DNA of 28,840 nucleotides from Methanoculleus sp. UBA208 (GTDB lineage: Archaea; Halobacteriota; Methanomicrobia; Methanomicrobiales; Methanoculleaceae). The stretch is from positions 1-28,840 of the forward strand of contig NZ_DAFZ01000060.1 in NCBI RefSeq assembly GCF_002498065.1, read 5' to 3'. Positions 16,627 to 24,345 of this stretch are shown piece after piece. Numbering within the stretch: the stretch's first letter is position 1; every line of letters begins with the position of its first letter. The notes under the pieces are model-generated. The model was not told where the DNA came from. It saw only the letters and a list, made by a program, of their open reading frames with translations, and ran no database searches. The position numbers and the translations under genes were made by a program.

Positions 16627-17631
16627 CTACCTCCTCCGCCTCGCAAGCACCGCAACCCCGGCGCCGAGGAGCGCGGCGGCGGCGATCACACTCTCAAACC
16701 CGGGTGCCTGCGTCGGCACCGGCGCACCGCTGCTCTGCACCCTGAACTGCCCGACCTGCGCAGAGGACGGCATCCCCGGGGTCGCGGTCGGGACCGGGAG
16801 GGCGATCGGCGACGCGCTCTTCGTGGCGTCGAGCACCGCACCGTCGGCGAGGATCACCTGCGGCGGCGGGGCCAGAGTGATCCGGCCGGTGCTGGTCACA
16901 AAGGCCGCGCCGTCCTCGACGAGCCGGATGCGGATCTCGTAATCGTAGCCGTTCGGCACCGTGACGCTCACCTTCTTCTCGACGCCCGAATCCCCGGGAA
17001 TCGTCCCGAGCGGCCGGGACTCGCGGATTGCCGTGATCCCTGTCTGGAGGTTGACGACGCGGATCTCCATCATGAGGTTCCCTGAAGAACTGCCGCTGTT
17101 CACGATCCCGGTGACGATATCGAGCGTGATCGGGTCGGCGTCGATCTCGGGCGTCATGACGTCGATCGCGGAGACGGAGAGGAGCGAGTAGGCCAGCCGC
17201 TGTCCGGCCGTCGTTCTGTCCGGGAGGAAGACGTTCACCGAACCCGATTCCCGCATACGCCCGTCCTGCCATACCGTCACCCAGATGTCGTAGCGCCTGC
17301 TGTTCTCGAGCGCGAGCGTAACCTCCTCTTTTGCGGTCTTTCCGGACTCCAGGGTGCCTATCGGGAGAACCGTCTCCTCGACGACGATATCCGTCCCGGC
17401 CTCTTTTGCGCTGACCTGCAGGTCGACGCCGTCCACATCCGCATAGACCGCATCGAGGTACGGGACAACCGTGACCCGGGTGACGTTCGACGGCGGCTGG
17501 CTGTCCGGGATGCTGATGTCGACGTTCCTGATCGTCACGTAGCCCGCCTGGGGCTGGGATGATGCGCACCCGGCCGCGAGCACCAGGAAGAGGAGCACGA
17601 TGATCGCTGCCGCACCGAATAGCCTTCTCAT
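16627..17631 (-). CDS. Lipobox-containing PGF-CTERM surface protein
   Basis: The ATG at 17631 is chosen because a signal with a lipobox starts there (LAAGC, C22); the longer open frame upstream has no such support. The 334-residue product has repeated beta-sandwich-like regions built around VTIRNVDI, DLQVSAKEAG, VTGIVNSGSSSGNLMMEIRV and VTVPNGYDYEIRIRL. A threonine/proline linker follows, and the end is PGFES, a hydrophobic helix and RRRR, a good PGF-CTERM signal. Having both a lipoprotein signal and a C-terminal sorting signal is unusual. It resembles archaeal surface proteins of unknown function (DUF7490-like, a tentative match). It leads a two-gene operon with 16379-16624. Confidence 0.75.
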   Translation of the reverse strand: MRRLFGAAAIIVLLFLVLAAGCASSQPQAGYVTIRNVDISIPDSQPPSNVTRVTVVPYLDAVYADVDGVDLQVSAKEAGTDIVVEETVLPIGTLESGKTAKEEVTLALENSRRYDIWVTVWQDGRMRESGSVNVFLPDRTTAGQRLAYSLLSVSAIDVMTPEIDADPITLDIVTGIVNSGSSSGNLMMEIRVVNLQTGITAIRESRPLGTIPGDSGVEKKVSVTVPNGYDYEIRIRLVEDGAAFVTSTGRITLAPPPQVILADGAVLDATKSASPIALPVPTATPGMPSSAQVGQFRVQSSGAPVPTQAPGFESVIAAAALLGAGVAVLARRRR

Positions 17632-18121
17632 ACCAATCAGGAGAACCTTCAGGCCGTCGGGAGAAAAGGTTTCCGTATTGCGGCTCTTCTTATCGGACAA
17701 CAGGGCGGAAAGGCGGCCTAGGGGCTGTGGATAACGATATTTTGCCCGAAACACTCCGAATTGAATGCCCGTCACCCGAAAACCTTCGAGGCCGTCCGGC
17801 TGCCGGAATCCTGCCTGCATAGGTTCGATTTTTTTCGTAGTTTACCATCGCCTTATCTTCCATTCCCGCCTATACTCTGGCGTCGAGCGCCGAATCGAGG
17901 AGCGAGCACGGTCCCCGGACTCGTGCCGCGCAAGGGCGGTACGTGGTCCGTTGCCGGATTCGCGACGGATCTCCGGGCTCCGTCGAAAAGAAGGGCGAAC
18001 CAAAATGGCCGGAATCACGATCCTTCCCCGACGTGTAGACGATTGTCACAGAAAACGTTAATAAGAGACTGTCATAGTCTGCAGTAGAACGCCGCCAGAA
18101 CAGCCCCGGCGGGGGTGTGAA
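17632..18121. other. Divergent intergenic region, surface protein / ABC operon
   Basis: This 490-base stretch has no convincing gene. It holds a T7 run (about 17829-17835), the TTAATAAG element (18058-18065) likely to be the TATA box of the ABC operon, and a small inverted repeat AGACT/AGTCT at 18066-18080. A possible hairpin (CCGCC at 18092-18096 with GGCGG at 18108-18112) runs into the ribosome binding site at 18111-18117. Open frames crossing it show no protein-like pattern. Confidence 0.5.
18066..18080. promoter_or_regulatory. Inverted repeat beside ABC operon TATA box
   Basis: AGACT and AGTCT flank GTCAT directly downstream of the TATA-like TTAATAAG. The position suits a repressor site, but the arms are only 5 bases, so chance is possible. 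Confidence 0.25.
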
Positions 18122-19027
18122 ATGATACGAACGGAGAATCTTACGAAGGTATACAATGGAAAAACGGCCGTCGACGGTCTGGATCTCGAGGTCGGGGAAG
18201 GCGAGATATTCGGTTTCCTTGGCCCGAACGGAGCGGGAAAGAGCACGACGATCCTGATGCTCACCGGGATGATCGAGCCCACCGGCGGGCGATGCCTGGT
18301 CGACGGGATCGAGGTCGCGAAAGACCCGCTGAAGGTGAAGGAGATCATCGGTTACCTCCCCGAAGACGTCGGGTTCTACGGGAACATGACCGGCGAACAG
18401 AACCTGGACTACTTCGCCCGGTTTTACGGGATGGACGCGAAAGAGAGAAAGGAGCGGATCGCGGAACTGCTCGAACTCGTCCACCTCGACGGCGTCGTCC
18501 AGAAGGCCGGAGAGTACTCCCGCGGGATGAAACAGCGGCTCGGGCTTGCCCAGGCGCTGATCAACGATCCGAAGGTGCTCTTCCTCGACGAACCGACGGC
18601 AAACCTCGACCCCGAAGGCGTCCGGGAGTACCGGGAACTCGTCGAGCACCTCGCCGGCGAAGGGAAGACGATCTTCGTCTCCTCCCACATCCTCTCCGAG
18701 GTCAGGGTGGTCTGCCGGACCGTCGGGCTCCTTGCGAAAGGAAAACTTGTCGCGCAGGGGACGCTCGAAGAGGTCGCCCGGGCGCTCGCACCCTCGGACG
18801 GCGATGCCGTCCGTATCGTCATTGAGACCCGGGAGCACCTGCCGGCGATCGACGACCCCGCGATCCTGTCTGTCGAAGGGAACGCCAACCGTGCGGTCGT
18901 CCGGGCGAAGGCCGATATCCGGGACCGGCTTTCCGCGGCCCTCTTCGAGCAGGGGCTGCACGTCCGCGAGATGCGTCTTGAGGAGCCCGAGATCGAGGAC
19001 GTCTTCATGGCGGCCTACCGGAGGTGA
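18122..19027 (+). CDS. ABC transporter ATP-binding protein
   Basis: The 301-residue protein has Walker A GPNGAGKST (34-42), the signature YSRGMKQR (132-139), Walker B VLFLDEPT (152-159) and a switch histidine region near VSSHILSEV. A C-terminal extension of about 80 residues (LPAIDDPAILSVEG onward) is common in exporter-type subunits of the CcmA/NatA/DRA group. It should power the permease encoded next (19032), whose start lies 4 bases past this stop. A GGGGGTG site precedes the ATG, and a possible hairpin covers part of that site. Substrate is unknown; the two-gene form with a NEW3 protein is typical of archaeal export or gliding-type (Nos/Gld-like) systems. Confidence 0.93.
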   Translation: MIRTENLTKVYNGKTAVDGLDLEVGEGEIFGFLGPNGAGKSTTILMLTGMIEPTGGRCLVDGIEVAKDPLKVKEIIGYLPEDVGFYGNMTGEQNLDYFARFYGMDAKERKERIAELLELVHLDGVVQKAGEYSRGMKQRLGLAQALINDPKVLFLDEPTANLDPEGVREYRELVEHLAGEGKTIFVSSHILSEVRVVCRTVGLLAKGKLVAQGTLEEVARALAPSDGDAVRIVIETREHLPAIDDPAILSVEGNANRAVVRAKADIRDRLSAALFEQGLHVREMRLEEPEIEDVFMAAYRR

Positions 19028-19031
19028 CGGA

Positions 19032-20126
19032 ATGGCGCTCGATCGATTGTTCAACGTAGCACGAAAGGAGTTCTCCGACCACATCACCAGCAAGCGGTTC
19101 ATCATCATCCTCGGCCTGTTCCTCGTGATATCGGCGATCGGCATGCACTCGGGCATCGAGAACTACAACACCATGCTTGAGTCCTACAGCCTGCAACTCC
19201 AGCACATGCAGGACCTCGAAGGCCCTTACGTGGGCTGGATGCCTGAAAAACCCTCGATCATGCTCGTCTTCAGCTCCATGATGAGTTACATGACGATGCT
19301 CGGCGGCATCCTTGCCATCGCCATCGGGTTCGACCTGGTCTCAAAGGAGAAAGAGACCCGGTCGCTGAAGTCGCTCCTCTCCCACCCGGTCTACCGCGAC
19401 GAGGTCATCAACGGCAAGGCGCTCGGGGGCATCGGCGCGCTCGGGTTCGCCATGGCGCTCGCCCTTGCCATCGCGCTCGCGATGCTCCTCCTCTTCTCGA
19501 TCGTCCCGACGGTGGATGAGTTTGCCGCCGTCCTGGTCTTCGGGGTGGTAACGCTTGGGTTCCTGCTCGCCTACTTCGCCATCGCGCTCATGATGTCGAC
19601 GGTCGCAAAAGAGAGCGGGAACGCGCTGATCTATACCCTGGTGATATTCTTCGCCGTCTCCTCGCTCCTTCCCATGTTCGGGATGATGGCTGCAAACGCT
19701 TTTGCAGGCGACCCCCCCGAGCCGCCCCAGATGCCTCGCATGCCTCAAGAGATCGTGCGAACTGCGAGCAGCGGGGGGTATTCCACCACCAGCGTCTCGC
19801 AGAGCGTGGTATACGGCGGGACCGAAGACCCGGAGTGGAAGGCTTATGAAGAGGAGATGAAGACCTATATCGAGAAACGGAGACTCATCAGCGACATCTC
19901 GAGCCTCCTCTCGCCACAGAGTAACTACCAGACCATTGCGATAGCGGTGACGCAACCGCAGATCTTCTCGATGATGCAGTCGCCTTACGATACAGCACCC
20001 GAGGAGACGACCGGCCTTGCCGGTGCTCTCGGCAAGGTCTGGATGAACATCGCCGCGCTCATCGTCTTCCCGTCGGCCTTCTTCGCCGCGACCTACGTGA
20101 AGTTCATGCGGATGGATATCAGGTGA
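19032..20126 (+). CDS. ABC transporter permease, ABC-2 type
   Basis: The 364-residue protein begins ARKEFSDHITSKRFIIILGLFLVIS. It has a first helix (about 20-37), an extracytoplasmic loop, four to five central helices (about 75-230) and a last helix near 335-355. The cytoplasmic segment DLVSKEKETRSLKSLLSHPVYRDEVINGK matches the ABC-2 permease pattern (G-x-D-x-x-S-x-E-x-x-x-x-T-x-x-x-L). A large loop between the fourth and last helices is rich in Pro, Met, Ser and Gln. The ATG at 19032 has GGAGGTG upstream, overlapping the end of the ATPase gene, so the two are translationally linked. The substrate is unknown. Confidence 0.9.
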   Translation: MALDRLFNVARKEFSDHITSKRFIIILGLFLVISAIGMHSGIENYNTMLESYSLQLQHMQDLEGPYVGWMPEKPSIMLVFSSMMSYMTMLGGILAIAIGFDLVSKEKETRSLKSLLSHPVYRDEVINGKALGGIGALGFAMALALAIALAMLLLFSIVPTVDEFAAVLVFGVVTLGFLLAYFAIALMMSTVAKESGNALIYTLVIFFAVSSLLPMFGMMAANAFAGDPPEPPQMPRMPQEIVRTASSGGYSTTSVSQSVVYGGTEDPEWKAYEEEMKTYIEKRRLISDISSLLSPQSNYQTIAIAVTQPQIFSMMQSPYDTAPEETTGLAGALGKVWMNIAALIVFPSAFFAATYVKFMRMDIR

Positions 20127-20130
20127 GACG

Positions 20131-21549
20131 ATGACCGAGAGAAGAATCCTCGTAATCCTCCTCATCGCGGCGCTGGCCGTCCCGGGAGCAGCGGCTGTAG
20201 GAACCGGGACGCTGCAGACGGAGATCCGGTGCGATTTCCCCGGCGAGATGATCGAAGCAGGCGACACCGCCGTCTTCGATCTTGCGGTCACGAACCTGGG
20301 AGATACCGGGACATGCCTCCTCAACTACTGGACGTTCCGCGGCACCGACAACTGGAAGATCCGGTTCGAGGCCGACGATCGCGAAGTCTACCGGATGCTG
20401 ATCCCGGCCGGCGAGACGAAGACCGTCCGCCTGGTGGCCGAGACCTCCGGCCATGCCGCGGTGGGGGAGTACCCCATCCGGGTAGGCATCGGCGAAGGGA
20501 CGATCTGGGTCTACGTCAAGGTCACGAAGACCCACAGCGGTGAGATGGGAACGCTCGAAGCCACCGTGGTGGACAAGGAGGGTAATGTGGTGAAGGGCGC
20601 CGACGTCGGCCTCTATGACCGTGATACCCGGATCGAGGGGATGCTTGCGACCGCCGAAGGCAAGGTCTCCATCGGCGCCCCGATGGGCACCTACACCGTA
20701 AAGGTCACCCGGCCCGGATACCGGCCATGGGAGAAGAAAGGCGTCGAGATCCGGATCGGCCGGACGGTCGACCTCGGGATCGTGCCGCTCGAAAAAGAGA
20801 ACTTCTTTGCCGAGATCCGGGTGAAGTCCCCGTCCCGGGTAGCGGCGATCGGCACCAACCCACAGTACGAAATGACCCTGAAGAACGCGGGCAGAAACGA
20901 CGATACCTACACTCTCTCCATCCAGGCCCTCCCAGAGCAGTGGTACGCCCGGTTCAAGGAGAGCAGCGGCGCCACCGAAGAGGTCTCGGAGATCTACGTC
21001 CCGTCCGGTGAGGAGAAGACTCTCTACCTCGACCTCATCCCGCCCTACTCGGTGGGTGTCGGCGAGTACAATTTCACGGCGGTGATCGGGTCTTCCGCCC
21101 GGGAGTACGAGGAGAACCTGACGCTCCGGCTCCGGGGGTCCTACGATCTGCGGACCTACGCGAAGAGTTACCGCCACGAGATCGACCGCGGCGACACCCT
21201 CACGTTCGATATGACGGTTACGAACGCCGGCGTCGGGGGAGCGCTGACGAACATCGGGATCAACATGAGCGCACCGGAAGGGTGGCGGGTGACCGTCGAC
21301 CCGGCGTCGGTCGCGAGCCTTGAAGCCGGCGAACGGGCGACGGTGCAGGTGACGGTGGTCCCGCCGGCCGATATCGTTGCCGGCGAGTACAAGGTCGTCG
21401 CCGTAGTGAAGAGCGACCAGGACGCAGAGGAGGACGAGTACCGGATCGTGGTGAAGGAGCAGTCCTATGTCGCGGTGCTCGGCCTCCTGGTGATGGCCGG
21501 GGTCGCCGCGGGGCTGTGGTACATGTTTAAAAAATACGGGCGGCGGTGA
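20131..21549 (+). CDS. NEW3-domain membrane-anchored protein of ABC operon
   Basis: The 472-residue protein has a signal peptide (about 1-22). Domains in order: a NEW3-like beta domain (about 38-131); a carboxypeptidase-regulatory-like domain (about 140-222, with GNVVKGADVGLYD and GTYTVKVTRPGYRP); two more NEW3-like domains (about 232-340 and 350-448); and one C-terminal helix (about 452-468) with a short basic tail. Most of the protein should lie outside the cell. AGGTGA lies 4 bases before the ATG, and the gene starts 4 bases after the permease stop, so it belongs to that operon. It may bind the transported substrate or a cell-surface glycan; this is inferred from context. An oligo-T run follows the stop. 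Confidence 0.85.
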   Translation: MTERRILVILLIAALAVPGAAAVGTGTLQTEIRCDFPGEMIEAGDTAVFDLAVTNLGDTGTCLLNYWTFRGTDNWKIRFEADDREVYRMLIPAGETKTVRLVAETSGHAAVGEYPIRVGIGEGTIWVYVKVTKTHSGEMGTLEATVVDKEGNVVKGADVGLYDRDTRIEGMLATAEGKVSIGAPMGTYTVKVTRPGYRPWEKKGVEIRIGRTVDLGIVPLEKENFFAEIRVKSPSRVAAIGTNPQYEMTLKNAGRNDDTYTLSIQALPEQWYARFKESSGATEEVSEIYVPSGEEKTLYLDLIPPYSVGVGEYNFTAVIGSSAREYEENLTLRLRGSYDLRTYAKSYRHEIDRGDTLTFDMTVTNAGVGGALTNIGINMSAPEGWRVTVDPASVASLEAGERATVQVTVVPPADIVAGEYKVVAVVKSDQDAEEDEYRIVVKEQSYVAVLGLLVMAGVAAGLWYMFKKYGRR

Positions 21550-21566
21550 GGCCGAACCCCTGCAAC

Positions 21567-21574
21567 TCTTTTTT
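21567..21574 (+). terminator. Oligo-T terminator of ABC operon
   Basis: TCTTTTTT begins 18 bases after the stop codon of the last gene, matching archaeal T-run termination. No strong hairpin is needed or seen. Confidence 0.5.
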
Positions 21575-21787
21575 GGGCCGGCGCGTCGGTCACTTGAAAT
21601 TACTCCCGGATTGCGAGGTTGCGGTTGTAGAGGTGACTGAGCGCCGTTTCCTCTCCAGAGATTGTAATGCATAACGCAGGTTTCTACCTCGTAACGGCTC
21701 AGCCCGAGGTGCCGTAGTGCTGCGGCCGCTGTTTCCCCTACCACGAGCATTTCGACCGGGCCTGTAAAAAAGTGCAACCTCGCCGGT

Positions 21788-21807
21788 TGCAGAACTTATA
21801 TTCTGCA
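21788..21807. promoter_or_regulatory. Perfect inverted repeat around SMR-gene TATA box
   Basis: Arms TGCAGAA and TTCTGCA flank CTTATA, so the TATA-like core sits exactly in the centre of a 7+7 base palindrome. A dimeric repressor bound here would block TBP. It predicts transcription start near 21822 for the SMR gene. The core is nearly symmetric, so leftward transcription is also possible. Confidence 0.55.
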
Positions 21808-21866
21808 CAGGAGAGTACCTTCCTAGTACCGGCCGGATGCCCGGTGTAAATCATGTGGTGATACCT

Positions 21867-22193
21867 GTGAACAGTTCGATCTTCCTTGTCTTTGCTATCC
21901 TCTCGGAGGTGCTGGGAACAACCTGCCTGAAGCTCTCCCGGGGTTTCACCGAGACTCTCCCAACACTCGGTGTCGTTGCTTTCTACGGGAGCGCCTTCTA
22001 CCTCCTCAGCCTTGCACTTCGAGAGGTGGAGGTTGGTGTGGCCTACGCGGTCTGGTCGGGGGCCGGAACCGCGCTGATCGCGCTCATCGGGATCGCCTTC
22101 TTCGGTGAGGGTGTCAGTTTCGTGAAGGTGGGATCGCTTCTCCTCCTCATCACCGGTGTTGTCGGGCTCAATCTCTCCGGCGGGATGCATTGA
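21867..22193 (+). CDS. Small multidrug resistance (SMR) family transporter
   Basis: The 108-residue protein has four membrane helices. Started at GTG 21867, it aligns with EmrE numbering without gaps at the key sites: E14 (proton and drug site, in LSEVLGTT), Y40, Y60 and W63. GGTGAT lies 4 bases before this GTG. The in-frame ATG at 21837 would add ten residues and has no ribosome binding site. SMR proteins work as antiparallel dimers exchanging protons for cations such as quaternary ammonium or guanidinium; which one applies here is unknown. The gene is preceded by the palindromic promoter at 21788-21807 and converges on the kinase remnant. Confidence 0.9.
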   Translation: MNSSIFLVFAILSEVLGTTCLKLSRGFTETLPTLGVVAFYGSAFYLLSLALREVEVGVAYAVWSGAGTALIALIGIAFFGEGVSFVKVGSLLLLITGVVGLNLSGGMH

Positions 22194-22194
22194 T

Positions 22195-22767
22195 CTACCC
22201 AAACCGGGCTCTGCCTTCCGGCACCAGGATCTCGAACCGGGCACCTTTTCCTGGCTCCCCGCTCTCCCGTATGGTTATCCCGGTGATCGAAAGGACCTCT
22301 TTTACCAGGAAAAGCCCGAGCCCCGTGTGGCTCCCGAAACCCCGCTCAAATATCCGCTGCTTATGCTTGGCAGGGACGCCGACACCGTTGTCCTCCCAGA
22401 CGATCCGGACACCGCCGCCGTCCGGCACGGCCGTGACCCGGATCTCCGTCACGGTCCTGCCGTACCGCATGGCGTTCTCCAGGAGGTTGTAGAAGACAGA
22501 CGAGAGGAGCGTATCGGCGTAGACGGAAATTCCATTGAGACCGGTGGCAAACCGGATCCCGGCCGGCCGGAGCGCTTTTGCCGCCGCCGTGACCAGGGGT
22601 TCGACGGGGAACCACCGGGGGGCCCGGACCCCGAGGTCCTGGTAATCCCGCGTGAACTCGATCTGCGACTGTATTATCTCGACGGCGACCTGCTGCTTCT
22701 CGAGGGCGGCGGCGACGGGTGCATCAAGCGGCTGTTCCCGGAGGAGGGCGATGTGGTCGAGCACCAC
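22195..22767 (-). CDS. Truncated histidine kinase: ATPase domain, no phosphoacceptor
   Basis: The 190-residue frame contains IEFTRDYQDLGV (about 36-47), the N-box FYNLLENAMRYG, the G1 box EDNGVGVP and the G2 box GLGLFLV, so the HATPase domain is complete. It closely resembles the end of the kinase at 13104-15023. The similarity continues upstream of the only possible start (GTG 22767): in frame one reads TEKYLLNQVTV where the intact kinase has TRHDILNQVTV. The phosphoacceptor histidine is replaced by lysine, and a stop codon follows about 18 codons upstream of the GTG. The gene therefore looks 5'-truncated. A TTTTAAT element near 22813-22819 could still drive it. It may be a relic or a phosphoacceptor-less ATPase partner. 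Confidence 0.65.
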   Translation of the reverse strand: MVLDHIALLREQPLDAPVAAALEKQQVAVEIIQSQIEFTRDYQDLGVRAPRWFPVEPLVTAAAKALRPAGIRFATGLNGISVYADTLLSSVFYNLLENAMRYGRTVTEIRVTAVPDGGGVRIVWEDNGVGVPAKHKQRIFERGFGSHTGLGLFLVKEVLSITGITIRESGEPGKGARFEILVPEGRARFG

Positions 22768-22896
22768 TGTGACCTGGTTTAATAGATACTTCTCAGTTAG
22801 GGTGTAAAGAGATTAAAAGCCGGTCCTTGAAGAAACACGGTAAAAATGCTCCCGTGAATGGCGCATGGCGCTGGAAACCTCACCGGCGCCGGTCGC

Positions 22897-23172
22897 TCAC
22901 TCCGGGGTTCCCCTGTACTCCCGCATCAGGGCGTCGCCGTAAGCCTCTCTCTTCTTTGTCGGGATGTAGTTGAATTCCCCGGCCCATCTGAGGAGCTCGG
23001 CGCGAATCGCGGCGTCGTCCTCGAGGTGCAGGTCCCGCACGCCGGCGACGATCAGGTCGAGCTGGTTGATGCCGATCTCCTTCCCGTCCACGAGGACCGT
23101 CCTGATCTTGATCGCGTCCGGCCGGATCCCGCCGCAGACGGTGCAGTAGTCGCCTTCCTTCTCGTTCGTCAC
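22897..23172 (-). CDS. Small CxxC protein (NAC-like label in methanogens)
   Basis: The 91-residue product has CTVC near its start (C10, C13), a central DGKEIGINQLDLI segment and the motif EFNYIPTKKREAYGDALMREY near the end. Similar short proteins are common in methanogens and, as far as I recall, are labelled NAC family transcription factor; that name is from memory and uncertain. The GTG at 23172 is chosen because GGAGTGAT lies 4 bases before it, overlapping the stop of the cupin gene. It is the last gene of the operon running from 25497. A metal or redox-linked regulatory role is inferred from the cysteine pair and neighbours. Confidence 0.65.
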   Translation of the reverse strand: MTNEKEGDYCTVCGGIRPDAIKIRTVLVDGKEIGINQLDLIVAGVRDLHLEDDAAIRAELLRWAGEFNYIPTKKREAYGDALMREYRGTPE

Positions 23173-23177
23173 GCTTA

Positions 23178-23513
23178 TCACTCCTTGATCATCGTAAGCG
23201 ACATCTTGAACCGGGTTACGGCCGAGAGGGCGTGGGGGACGTTCGCCGGGAAGATGATCGTCTCCCCCTCGCTCATCTGGTGCGTCTCGCCCGCGACCCA
23301 GACCTCGCACTCCCCGTCAAGGATTGTCACCACCGCATCGTAGGGCGCGGTGTGCTCCGAGAGCCCCTCGTCCTCGTCGAACGAGAAGAGCGTGATGCTT
23401 CCCGCCGGCTTGTTGACGACCATTCTGCTTGCCACGGTCCCGTCCTGGTACGCGACGAGGTCCGCCAGCCGGAGGACCTTCCCCTGCAACTCTGTACGCT
23501 TCTCTTCAGACAC
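23178..23513 (-). CDS. Cupin-domain protein
   Basis: The 111-residue single cupin has a first motif around LSEHTAPYDAVVTILDGE (H54), a glycine turn at about 67, and a second motif IIFPANVPHAL (H94). Two metal ligands are clear, the rest less so. GTG 23513 is chosen as start with GGTG 6 bases before it. Longer readings run back into the ferredoxin gene's coding region and lose the cupin pattern. It sits between the NapH-like gene and the small CxxC gene on the same strand. Ligand and reaction are unknown. Confidence 0.75.
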   Translation of the reverse strand: MSEEKRTELQGKVLRLADLVAYQDGTVASRMVVNKPAGSITLFSFDEDEGLSEHTAPYDAVVTILDGECEVWVAGETHQMSEGETIIFPANVPHALSAVTRFKMSLTMIKE

Positions 23514-23554
23514 TTGTTGCACCAGCCTTTTCCTTAACTCTGTTTTCCGTCTAT

Positions 23555-24337
23555 TTACTCTTCTCTCCCAGCCCGCGTGTAGGTGAGCGCCCCCTCCACC
23601 GGGCAGGCATCCGTGCACCGGCCGCAGAGGTAGCATTCGCCGGGCCCGGCGGACGGATTTGCTGCCCCGGTCGGGCACGCCCGCTCGCACTTCCCGCAGC
23701 CTATGCAGGCATCCGTCCGCCGGAGCCGGTAGACGGCCTTCGATGCCGCGGGGGCGAGCAGTGCGCCGTAGGGGCAGACGTAGCGGCAGAACGGCCGGTA
23801 GACGACGGAGGAGAGGAGGACAATCCCGAGGAAGACGAAGAACGAAACGCTCGCGACCGCGAGGTTGAAGAAGGCCGAAAGACCCATGAGGGCAAGGAGG
23901 TTCACCGAGAGCCCGAGGCCGGCGGCGAGGAAGACGACGAAGACGCCGGCCCTGACCGCCGTCGGGACCCGGCTTTCGGCGCGGCCGCGCTTTGGGGCCG
24001 GCAAGAGGTGCATGAGTTCCTGGACGGCGCCCGCCGGGCAGACCTGCCCGCAGACGATCCGGCCGAATACGAGGGTGAGGACGATGAAGGCGAGCAGTCC
24101 TGCGAGTGCCATGGGAAGCGGCGAGCCGAGCGCCGCTGCATCCCCAAGAACGAGAACCTGGAACTGGTAGGGGAAGACCGGCGCAAAGACCAGGAACCCG
24201 AAGAGTGCCGAGGCCGCGAGGAACGGCACCGCACGCCGCCGGGTGAACCGGCCGGAGCGCCAGAGCCAGACGAGGGCGGCAAACGCGAGAATGCCGTAGA
24301 CGAACCCTGCGGCTTTCGGGATCAACTCAATGACCAT
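23555..24337 (-). CDS. NapH-like 4Fe-4S membrane protein
   Basis: The 260-residue protein has about five membrane helices (within about 10-180). Two short cysteine pairs with CxxxC spacing and CP motifs follow helices: C96/C100 in VCGQVCPAG and C184/C188 in FCRYVCPYG. Two ferredoxin clusters end the protein, with C211/C214/C217/C221 (CIGCGKCERACP) and C235/C238/C241/C245 (CYLCGRCTDACP). This is the NapH/CcoG-like layout, moving electrons across or along the membrane, often to quinones in bacteria; methanogens would need another carrier. The ATG follows the upstream cupin stop by 8 bases, so the genes are co-transcribed. No catalytic subunit is adjacent, so it probably donates to or accepts from a protein encoded elsewhere. 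Confidence 0.88.
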   Translation of the reverse strand: MVIELIPKAAGFVYGILAFAALVWLWRSGRFTRRRAVPFLAASALFGFLVFAPVFPYQFQVLVLGDAAALGSPLPMALAGLLAFIVLTLVFGRIVCGQVCPAGAVQELMHLLPAPKRGRAESRVPTAVRAGVFVVFLAAGLGLSVNLLALMGLSAFFNLAVASVSFFVFLGIVLLSSVVYRPFCRYVCPYGALLAPAASKAVYRLRRTDACIGCGKCERACPTGAANPSAGPGECYLCGRCTDACPVEGALTYTRAGREE

Positions 24338-24345
24338 CTGTGCCC

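Noticed and set aside
17870..19156. 428-codon minus-strand frame opposite the ABC ATPase
   Set aside because: Antisense of a certain ABC ATPase. No start signals or motifs.
20119..21777. 552-codon minus-strand frame; its first 60 codons (21590-21777) look slightly protein-like
   Set aside because: Most of it mirrors the NEW3 gene. The first part could be read from the symmetric promoter at 21788, but it has no ribosome binding site, no known motif and no sensible stop before entering the antisense region.
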